This document shows positions 55,911 to 61,397 of a stretch of DNA of 61,397 nt, piece after piece. The stretch is taken from the NCBI RefSeq assembly GCF_003383615.1, contig NZ_QNUL01000034.1, forward strand, positions 1-61,397. The letters are read 5' to 3'. A program made the translations under genes and the position numbers. Under the pieces are notes generated by a model. That model searched no databases. It was given only the letters and a program-made list of their open reading frames with translations, and had not been told where the DNA came from. The stretch's first letter is position 1, and the number at the start of each line of letters is the position of its first letter. This DNA comes from Dyadobacter luteus (GTDB lineage: Bacteria; Bacteroidota; Bacteroidia; Cytophagales; Spirosomataceae).

Positions 55911-55946
55911 AGAAAAACACGCAGGTTTCAAAATGAACCCGCGTGT
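55911..55946 (-). terminator. Terminator of the tRNA-like RNA transcription unit
   Basis: On the minus strand ACACGCGGGTT pairs with AACCTGCGTGT and is followed by TTTTCTTTT. The one non-Watson-Crick position is a G-U pair on the minus strand but A-C on the plus strand, which supports use on the minus strand. It lies 76 bases after the 3' end of the tRNA-like RNA. Confidence 0.75.
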
Positions 55947-56021
55947 CAAATTACACTTCATCAACAAACTAAAAACCAAATAAAACTACTACGAAAATAT
56001 TCGCTTGTCAAGTTTTTTTTG

Positions 56022-56184
56022 CTGTAGGAGGGGGATTCGAACCACCCACGGTGAGGTTAGCTACGGTACAAAAACTGAATTGGTGGTCCACCCCAGTCGA
56101 CTTGCGTCGGCATTATACCGCGTTTATTCCTTGATCACCACCCCCGAGACAGGAGGGCATGGCTGCCAATTTCATCACCCTACA
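56022..56184 (-). ncRNA. tRNA-shaped RNA with a 94-nt insertion between anticodon arm and T arm
   Basis: Read on the minus strand, 163 nt. Acceptor stem UGUAGGG / UCCUACA (six Watson-Crick pairs and one G-U), discriminator G, no encoded CCA. U8; D arm AUG-loop-CAU with A14, G18G19 and A21; G26; anticodon arm CCCUC / GGGGG with loop CUGUCUC, anticodon GUC at 56150-56148; T arm GGUGG-UUCGAAU-CCCCC with one imperfect pair. Between anticodon and T arms are 94 nt (56140-56047) holding the hairpin CGAC-GCAA-GUCG (56109-56098) and two helices that would cross as a pseudoknot (UGGUG/CACCA and GCGGUAU/GUACCGU). GUC, G73, C38 and G2-C71 match aspartate tRNA identity. I do not recognise a known RNA class. 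Confidence 0.75.
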
Positions 56185-56247
56185 ATGTGATAGGTGTCAG
56201 TCAGATTTGTTCGTGTCTCTGAATATCCGAACTCTCACTTGACAATA

Positions 56248-56255
56248 CAAAACTA
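56248..56255 (-). promoter_or_regulatory. Candidate -7 box for the tRNA-like RNA
   Basis: TAGTTTTG on the minus strand fits TAnnTTTG. The -33 region 20 bases upstream is TTT rather than TTG. It would give a leader of about 57 nt before the acceptor stem. Confidence 0.4.
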
Positions 56256-56322
56256 ACCGGTATGGATTTAATTATAAAATATTTTCATAAAAATTTCGTA
56301 AAATTTATCATTTTGGTATAAA

Positions 56323-56835
56323 TTGGGTTTAAAAATTGCGAAACGTCTAACATTTCAGAAAAAAATGAATAAATATTCAGATATTGATAGTACGGACCTG
56401 CGCATTCTGTCCTTGTTGATAGAAAATGCAGCTTTACCGTATACCGAGATCGGGAAACGTGTATTTGTCTCAGGGGGGACGGTGCACGTGAGAATGAAAA
56501 AGCTGGAACAAATGGGTATTGTGAAAGGGTCTCAGCTGATTATCGATCCTGCCAAACTGGGTTGGGATATCAGTGCCTTTCTCGGTATATATCTGGAAAA
56601 AAGTTCGCTTTATGAGCAGGTAGCTACGGAACTGGAAGGAATTCCTGAGGTGGTCAACATACATTATACAACAGGTATATACAGCATCTTCATCAAAATC
56701 GTTTGCCGCGATACCAATCACCTGCGTGAAATTCTGCATGATAAAATCCAGAAAGTAAACGGTATACAGCGTACAGAAACGTTTATTTCCCTGGAAGAGA
56801 GAATCAACCGCTCTATTCCGTTAGCAGAGAATTAG
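56323..56835 (+). CDS. Lrp/AsnC-family transcriptional regulator
   Basis: The open frame begins with TTG at 56323, but the ATG at 56365 (MNKYSDIDSTDLRILSLL) is the proper start, giving 156 residues. The N-terminal helix-turn-helix is LPYTEIGKRVFVSGGTVHVRMKKLEQMGIVKG and the C-terminal RAM ligand-binding domain follows (ISAFLGIYLEKSS... TGIYSIFIKIVC). Such regulators sense amino acids as octamers. Divergent from the tRNA-like RNA, with about 180 bp between the two 5' ends. Confidence 0.92.
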   Translation: MGLKIAKRLTFQKKMNKYSDIDSTDLRILSLLIENAALPYTEIGKRVFVSGGTVHVRMKKLEQMGIVKGSQLIIDPAKLGWDISAFLGIYLEKSSLYEQVATELEGIPEVVNIHYTTGIYSIFIKIVCRDTNHLREILHDKIQKVNGIQRTETFISLEERINRSIPLAEN

Positions 56836-56863
56836 GATTGTTTGAAGAACTCCGAAAATAGCA

Positions 56864-56894
56864 TTGACACTTTGTGACAAAAATTTTACCTTTG
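56864..56894 (+). promoter_or_regulatory. Promoter of the padR-tonB unit
   Basis: TTG (56864-56866), 20 bases, TACCTTTG (56887-56894): a full match to the Bacteroidota consensus, 51 bases before the PadR start. Confidence 0.8.
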
Positions 56895-56899
56895 TATTG

Positions 56900-56922
56900 T
56901 ATATATAAAAAACTTATATATA
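56900..56922. promoter_or_regulatory. Probable PadR operator
   Basis: A perfect inverted repeat TATATATAA (56900-56908) / TTATATATA (56914-56922) with a 5-bp spacer, beginning 5 bases after the -7 box, where a bound dimer would block transcription start. Its symmetry suits a PadR dimer and suggests autorepression. Confidence 0.65.
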
Positions 56923-56945
56923 TTTGTACATGACAAACGCGAATT

Positions 56946-57299
56946 ATGGAGAATAGTGCAACGAGTAACGAATATGTAAGAGGTACGCTGAAAACAATCG
57001 TACTGAATTTGCTGGCTGAACATGATCGTATGTATGGCTATGAAATTACGCAGGAAGTGAAGGATCGTACAGGAGGGGCTATTGCACTTACATTTGGTGC
57101 ACTCTATCCCGTGCTTCATAAGCTGGAACAGGAAGGTTTGCTGGTTACTGAATCAGTAGAGGTAGACGGGCGACTGAGGAAGTATTATTCGCTTACCCAG
57201 CCTGGTAACGAAGCGGCGAGGAACAAGACGAATGATCTTGAACGTTTCCTGGATGCAGTCCGGTTGTTGCTTGCACCGAGAGGACTTGCTACTGAATAG
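56946..57299 (+). CDS. PadR-family transcriptional regulator
   Basis: A 117-residue winged-helix repressor. Core: YVRGTLKTIVLNLLAEHDRMYGYEITQEVKDRTGGAIALTFGALYPVLHKLEQEGLL (read in parts), then the wing ESVEVDGRLRKYYSLT and a short C-terminal dimer helix, as in the PadR-s1 subgroup. A palindrome overlaps its own start site. It precedes the TonB gene by 38 bp. In Bacteroidota, genes next to such regulators often encode a membrane protein with a small helical cytoplasmic domain, and that is what follows here. Confidence 0.93.
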   Translation: MENSATSNEYVRGTLKTIVLNLLAEHDRMYGYEITQEVKDRTGGAIALTFGALYPVLHKLEQEGLLVTESVEVDGRLRKYYSLTQPGNEAARNKTNDLERFLDAVRLLLAPRGLATE

Positions 57300-57337
57300 A
57301 GGTTAATCCATGGCACATACTTAAAACAGAAGATCCG

Positions 57338-58366
57338 ATGAAACGCCTCCAAGAAAATCGAATCGAGCAGTTAGCTAAATATCTGCAGGGAAGTAAGCTG
57401 GATCCGGAATTGTATTCCGAGATACTGGATCATCTTGCCTGTGAAGCAGAAGAAAGACTTTGGGATGGAAGTTCATTTGAACAGGCCTATGAAAAGATTT
57501 TGGATTCGGCCGATCTTCAAACACTTCACCATTTAAGTGTTGATCATAAAACTCTGTTAGCCATGGAAAAATCATTAGACGACATCGTTTTCGAGAACCG
57601 AAACAAACAGTATGGGGCGTACACGTTACGCAAAAGCTACGGGCAAACCATGCAGAAGTCGGTATTGCTGGGAGTGACCCTCTTTTTATTAATGGTGCTC
57701 CTTCCGAACCTGTACGCAACGCTGGTACCGGATAAAAAGCCGGGAGATATCGGGTTTGAGGTCGAGTTTGAAAATGTAGACATCCGTCCCGACAAAGCGC
57801 CTTTGCCCGAGCCTATCAAAGAAGAAGAAGCAAAACCGGTAGAAAAGACGGTAAAAAGTGTGAGTTTGACTGTGGTGCCTGATAACCAGGTGGATGTGGA
57901 ATATAATCCTCCGGTAGTGGAAGAGCTGGAAGCTGCACAGCCAGGAGGTATTACGCAGGATGGTTTGGTGGATGTAAATATCATTACTGCGCCTGCACCT
58001 GCCGTGACTGCACCGAATGGTGTGGCTGCTGAAGTAGCACCGGAAAAAGAGAAGGAATATCTTTTAGTGGATCAGAGACCGGAATTCATGGGAGGAAATG
58101 CTGCGATGGGATCATTTCTTCAAAAACACCTGAGATATCCCTCACAGGCTGTGCAGGCTGGTGTGGAAGGAAGAGTGTTTCTGGAATTTACTGTAGGCAA
58201 CGACGGGAAGATCGAAAATGTAAAAACCATTAAAGGGATCGGTTTTGGCTGTGACGAGGAGGCTGAAAGGGTTGTGAAACTGATGCCCGACTGGAAACCT
58301 GGAAAACAAGCCGGAACGCCGGTGAGAGTTCGGTTTACTTTGCCTATCGTGTTTAAAATGAATTGA
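57338..58366 (+). CDS. TonB energy transducer with an extra N-terminal helical cytoplasmic domain
   Basis: A 342-residue protein. Residues 1-75 are soluble and helical (DPELYSEILDHLACEAEERL, then WDGSSFEQAYEKIL) and resemble the small HAAS/permease-prefix-like domain found in partners of PadR regulators. At residue 76 begins MEKSLDDIVFENRNKQYGAYTLRKSY, the usual N terminus of Bacteroidota TonB, then one membrane helix (about 105-125), a Pro/Glu/Val-rich periplasmic linker and the TonB C-terminal domain (LRYPSQAVQAGVEGRVFLEFTVGNDG... WKPGKQAGTPVRVRFTLPIVF). The frame is continuous, so a fusion is likely; the internal ATG at 57563-57565 could also make a standard TonB. Confidence 0.88.
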   Translation: MKRLQENRIEQLAKYLQGSKLDPELYSEILDHLACEAEERLWDGSSFEQAYEKILDSADLQTLHHLSVDHKTLLAMEKSLDDIVFENRNKQYGAYTLRKSYGQTMQKSVLLGVTLFLLMVLLPNLYATLVPDKKPGDIGFEVEFENVDIRPDKAPLPEPIKEEEAKPVEKTVKSVSLTVVPDNQVDVEYNPPVVEELEAAQPGGITQDGLVDVNIITAPAPAVTAPNGVAAEVAPEKEKEYLLVDQRPEFMGGNAAMGSFLQKHLRYPSQAVQAGVEGRVFLEFTVGNDGKIENVKTIKGIGFGCDEEAERVVKLMPDWKPGKQAGTPVRVRFTLPIVFKMN

Positions 58367-58406
58367 TTAAGAAGGTGATCTGGATGATGTGTTGAATAGT
58401 TATTTT

Positions 58407-58437
58407 AAAAATTCCTCGCAATAGCGGGGAATTTTTT
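58407..58437 (+). terminator. Terminator of the padR-tonB unit
   Basis: AAAAATTCCTCGC (58407-58419) / GCGGGGAATTTTT (58424-58436), 4-nt loop, then further T. Confidence 0.8.
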
Positions 58438-59044
58438 GTTTTTTTGCACTTTGAAAACCATCAAAAGGAACGTTTTTACCTATGACAATAAACCAGAATT
58501 AATGTACGCCATTGTTGATATAGAGACAACAGGAGGAGGAGCCGATGCGCGTATTACTGAAATTGCTGTTTTCCGTCACAACGGACAGCAGGTGGTGGAT
58601 GTATTTCATTCACTTGTTAATCCGGAAATGTACATCCCGCCGTTCATCACCCGTCTTACCGGCATAGACAATGAAATGGTGAAGGATTCTCCAACCTTTT
58701 ATGAAATTCAGGATTCGGTACGGACCATTACCAAGGATGCGTGGTTTGTTGCACACAATGCGAAGTTCGATTACGGATTCATCAAAAGGGAATTTGCTGC
58801 ACTTGAGGAATATTTTCAACGGGATTTGCTGTGTACGGTACAGTTGAGCCGCAAGATTTTTCCGGGATACAAATCATACAGTCTGGGAAACATCTGTGAA
58901 AGTTTGGCTATATCGCTGGAAAACAGGCACAGAGCCCATGGAGATGCAGCTGCGACAGTACTGCTTTTTGAGATGTTGATGAAGAACGATCTGCAGGGAC
59001 TAATCCCCTTCGATCCATCGGCACTGCTTATGGATAACGTATAA
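58436..59044 (+). CDS. DEDDh 3'-5' exonuclease (DNA polymerase III epsilon-like)
   Basis: The likely start is ATG 58502 (MYAIVDIETTGGGAD), giving 180 residues; the upstream codons overlap a terminator. Exo I is DIETTG, Exo II is HNAKFDYGFI, and Exo III ends HRAHGDAAATVLLFEM with the H..D pair. It is short, with no GIY-YIG or other fused domain such as occurs in larger Bacteroidota homologues, so it is a stand-alone proofreading or repair exonuclease, or an epsilon subunit. Single gene. Confidence 0.88.
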   Translation: MFFCTLKTIKRNVFTYDNKPELMYAIVDIETTGGGADARITEIAVFRHNGQQVVDVFHSLVNPEMYIPPFITRLTGIDNEMVKDSPTFYEIQDSVRTITKDAWFVAHNAKFDYGFIKREFAALEEYFQRDLLCTVQLSRKIFPGYKSYSLGNICESLAISLENRHRAHGDAAATVLLFEMLMKNDLQGLIPFDPSALLMDNV

Positions 59045-59104
59045 CCTTTGTAGGAACGATTATTTTAATAGTTGATGTATCATTAACTTAATCGTTCTTA
59101 TACT

Positions 59105-59284
59105 ATGAAGGCATTCCTCACATATATGTTTATCTTTTTTGTGGCTATAGGGCTAACAAGCTGCGAAATTGTCGGTGGTATTTTCAAAGGAGGTATGTGG
59201 ACCGGCGTGATCCTCGTGGTTGCAGTGATTGCAATCGTTATATGGGCGTTGTCGCGGGTGTTTGGAGGTGGAAACCGAAGTTAG
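59105..59284 (+). CDS. Small lipoprotein with a membrane helix
   Basis: A 59-residue frame from ATG 59105 to TAG at 59282-59284. The N terminus MKAFLTYMFIFFVAIGLTSC is a lipoprotein signal with lipobox GLTSC; after EIVGGIFKGGMWTG comes a second hydrophobic segment (VILVVAVIAIVIWAL) and a short basic Gly-rich tail. I know similar 50-60-residue proteins in Bacteroidota that carry a doubtful cytidylyltransferase label; the real role is unknown. It has its own terminator. Confidence 0.75.
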   Translation: MKAFLTYMFIFFVAIGLTSCEIVGGIFKGGMWTGVILVVAVIAIVIWALSRVFGGGNRS

Positions 59285-59306
59285 CAATACCATTATCATA
59301 TAGACA

Positions 59307-59343
59307 GTGGGGCAGGGCGATGAGCTTTCTGCCCCACTTTTTT
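59307..59343 (+). terminator. Terminator of the small lipoprotein gene
   Basis: GTGGGGCAG (59307-59315) / CTGCCCCAC (59329-59337) followed by T6. Confidence 0.85.
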
Positions 59344-59438
59344 ATAGCCCGATCTCTGCCTGAAAAGAAACCTCGAAAATTTCGTACAATCGTTAGGTAA
59401 TCACAATTCTGCGTATCATCTTTGCATTCCCAAAACGA

Positions 59439-59512
<74 letters not shown>

Positions 59513-59522
59513 CTTGATTATC

Positions 59523-59556
59523 AGTCACTTGCAAGATTTTTGTAAGTGGCTTTTTT
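59523..59556 (+). terminator. Terminator of tRNA-Ala
   Basis: AGTCACTTGCAA (59523-59534) / TTGTAAGTGGCT (59540-59551), 12 pairs including G-U, followed by T6. Confidence 0.8.
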
Positions 59557-60077
59557 ATTTGGTCGAACATTTTCCTCTTGTTTTTCAGTTCATTAGATTA
59601 TGGTGATCACAATCTATCATTATTTTGTTTCCCGAGTATACTGCTCATTAATTCGTGTAGAAACGGAATTACCTAGTTAAATTCAAAATTTCGCTTTTCA
59701 TAATTGACCGATTTTAACCTATAATCATTAGGTGGCTCGTTGGACTTTACGTATGTAAGCTTCCCATTTATGGAATATTGTATGCTTAGACTAATATTTG
59801 GCAAATATCATGACACTGACAATGTTCGATGGATCGTATAGCCAAGAAACATAAAGTTTATTCGTATCTGCATAAGCTAAAGGAAATTATTCGAGAAGCT
59901 GGCTTCCAACTTTAAGATAATATGGTTTTGGCTTGCTTCCAATATTGAAGACCCTGACAAGATAAAAGGATTCCCCAGCGTTAGTATTTCCTAGGAGTGT
60001 GTCGCTCTTAGCTTTCTTATTGTCTTTAATTTTTGGATTTCCTGTTTAAGACTTTATTTGCCGTGGGTTGTCATACT
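59557..60077. other. AT-rich, gene-free stretch between tRNA-Ala and the insertion sequence
   Basis: No intact gene. A 28-codon frame at 59829-59915 (MDRIAKKHKVYSYLHKLKE and so on) vaguely recalls the HKVYPYLL segment of IS3-type transposases and may be a remnant, but the match is too short to claim. The stretch should contain one end of the IS1182-type element; I could not identify its terminal repeat without the other end. Confidence 0.4.
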
Positions 60078-61397
60078 TTAATAACTTTTATGTGAAGTCC
60101 TTGACATCTTAAACATGCGTTTTATATTGTAAGCTAAGCATACCAAGCTCCATTCTCAGTCTGTTTTGAATAGTCCTCTTAAAGAAAATTGCCTGAATCT
60201 TAAAACACTTTTGATGATGCCGAAAACGGGTTCAACGGTTTGCTTTCGCTTTTTGTAAATGGCTTTATATTGAGGAATTTTCAAGCGCTCCCTCATTTGG
60301 TCAATTACCATCAAGTTTTCTTGCGGCTGTTGAATATCCTTTGAATCAATCTTTTTCTTTTTCGCTCTATTCTCTAAAATAGCCTCAAGATAGCTATTAT
60401 GATGTTGTCTGGATGTAGCTATAACAGTTACGATACCTTCTGGTGCATTTGATACGTTGTTTTCGCTAAAGTAGCCAGTATCGGCCACAGCAACTTTTAT
60501 TACACCTAATTCTGTCGGTACTGCCGCTAACCCCGGTAAAAATTCGGATTTATCGTTGCCATGTTCATTGCTGTAAGCCCCAACAATAATCATATCTTCA
60601 TTAACAGCAGCCTGAGCATTATAGCATTGATTGAATCCTGCATTAGTCTTCATAATGCGAGATTCCGGATCAGTGAAATTGTATTGATCGGTCTGATTTG
60701 GTTTATTCTCTGGCTCTTTCGGGACTTTTCCCGCAGATTTCTTCCCTGTTTTTTCTTCTTTTTCGCTGCGTGCTTTTATCTTCTTGTCATATTCTTCTTT
60801 TTCTTGCTTGTAGCGTTCGGTAGCCCGGGCTTCGACTGCTGCCTTAGCTTGCTTTATTTTCTCTAAACGATCCTCACGCCGCTTCAGCTCGGCAGGAACG
60901 TCCATTTTTTCAGGTTTCTCGTTTTCATCCGTACTGGATGCAATTGCAAGGAGTTTACTTATTTCAGATTCTAACTGCTCTTCCAGCCGCTTCATATATT
61001 CATAACTCATCGCCCTGTGCTTGCTGGCATTTGCCTGTATTTTAGTGCCGTCCAAATAAACGTTTCCCAATTTAACCAAGCCTAACTCCTTGCCAATAAG
61101 CAATATTTCCTTAAACCAGCCCTTTATTTCGCCTAGAAATCGCTTACGGAAACCTGCAATAGTATCGTGGTCAGGGTGTTGATTGCCGGCTATAAAACGG
61201 AAAGCCACTGAGTCATAGGTTGCAGACTCTATTTTCCTTGAACTAAAAATGCCCGTTGAGTAGCCATAAAAGATCAGAGCCAGAAGTAATTTGGGGCGGT
61301 CCGCCGCGCGGTCGTAAGCGCATATCTTTGAAATTGTTGGGAAAAGTGCAAATTTGAGATAGCTGTTTAACAGGGTTGGACAGCAGCCCGTGTTTCG
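60078..61397 (-). pseudogene. IS1182-family transposase, interrupted by a stop and cut by the window edge
   Basis: Minus-strand frame open from the right edge (61397) through RPKLLLALIFYGYSTGIFSS, FRFIAGNQHPDHDTIAGFRKRF, YLDGTKIQANASKHRAMSYEYM, the DDE-region segments VAVADTGYFSENN and QTVEPVFGIIKSVLRFRQFSLRGLF. A TGA at 60156-60158 stops it after RGLFKTD. Directly beyond, in the same frame, EWSLVCLAYNIKRMFKM continues the family's conserved C terminus to a TAA at 60078-60080. So one nonsense change removes the last 25 residues. A GTG at 61206-61208 is only an internal codon. Activity is doubtful but not excluded. Confidence 0.85.
60078..61397 (-). mobile_element. Insertion sequence, IS1182 family, partial in window
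   Basis: Defined by the transposase above. Only the 3' end of the element is inside the window; its terminal inverted repeats and target duplication cannot be placed. Confidence 0.75.

Noticed and set aside
56022..56184. tmRNA, YrlA-type Y RNA, or a tRNA with a group I intron
   Set aside because: tmRNA lacks an anticodon arm and is about twice as long; YrlA RNAs as I know them lack a closed acceptor stem; the anticodon loop here is uninterrupted and no group I core motifs are visible. The insertion lies after the anticodon arm.
56005..56190. 61-codon plus-strand frame over the tRNA-like RNA
   Set aside because: No recognisable protein features; it is antisense to a well-folded RNA with a minus-strand terminator.
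59829..59915. IS3-type transposase remnant
   Set aside because: Only about ten residues look similar; too short for a claim.
60156..60158. TGA in the transposase as selenocysteine
   Set aside because: No SECIS-like hairpin or selenoprotein context; a simple nonsense mutation explains it.

Overview
The window looks like chromosomal DNA of a Bacteroidota member, most likely of the Cytophagales (Dyadobacter/Spirosoma-like). The signs are a sigma/FecR/SusC/SusD cassette, several promoters of the Bacteroidota type (TTG, about 19-20 bases, TAnnTTTG), two-lipoyl pyruvate dehydrogenase E2, PadR and Lrp regulators, FtsX-type efflux permeases under a sigma-54 activator, and tRNAs without encoded CCA. 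The genus is inferred from gene style only.

Layout. 1-8.6 kb: glutaryl-CoA-dehydrogenase-like enzyme, a degenerate 3-copy tandem repeat, a membrane fatty-acid/sterol hydroxylase, a large XRE regulator, a small outer-membrane barrel and leuS. 8.9-16.1 kb: ECF sigma factor, FecR anti-sigma, SusC and SusD, a nutrient-uptake locus with trans-envelope signalling. 16.1-22.4 kb (minus strand): secreted M28 peptidase, secreted TIM-barrel isomerase-like protein and a pair of M16 proteins (one with, one without the zinc motif). 22.6-30.3 kb: Cys-rich barrel protein, FAN1-like nuclease, pgk, DoxX-like and NTF2-like small proteins, alpha/beta hydrolase, 2OG-Fe(II) dioxygenase. 30.6-33.5 kb: tRNA-Leu(CAA), an FtsX permease and a secreted protein of unclear role. 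33.7-42.6 kb: an efflux operon (adaptor, TolC, ABC ATPase, two permeases) followed by its probable NtrC-type regulator and histidine kinase; every wide gap in it holds a repeat or palindrome. 42.6-55.7 kb: mostly housekeeping genes (PlsC-like, site-2 protease, HAD, accA, beta-CASP nuclease, dacB, hslV, PDH E2, lepA). 56-59.5 kb: a tRNA-shaped RNA, Lrp regulator, PadR regulator with a TonB carrying an extra cytoplasmic domain, a DEDDh exonuclease, a 59-residue lipoprotein and tRNA-Ala(GGC). 59.5-61.4 kb: AT-rich gene-poor DNA and a damaged IS1182-family transposase running off the end.

The most unusual item is the minus-strand RNA at 56022-56184. It has a complete tRNA framework (acceptor stem, D arm, anticodon arm with GUC, T arm, nearly all invariant tertiary bases and several aspartate identity elements), but 94 nt lie between the anticodon arm and T arm, with a GNRA hairpin and a possible pseudoknot, and a terminator follows. 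Also notable are the PadR-linked TonB fusion, a 69-bp palindromic repeat inserted in frame into leuS that resembles an intergenic palindrome 32 kb away, and the repeat-filled gaps of the efflux operon.
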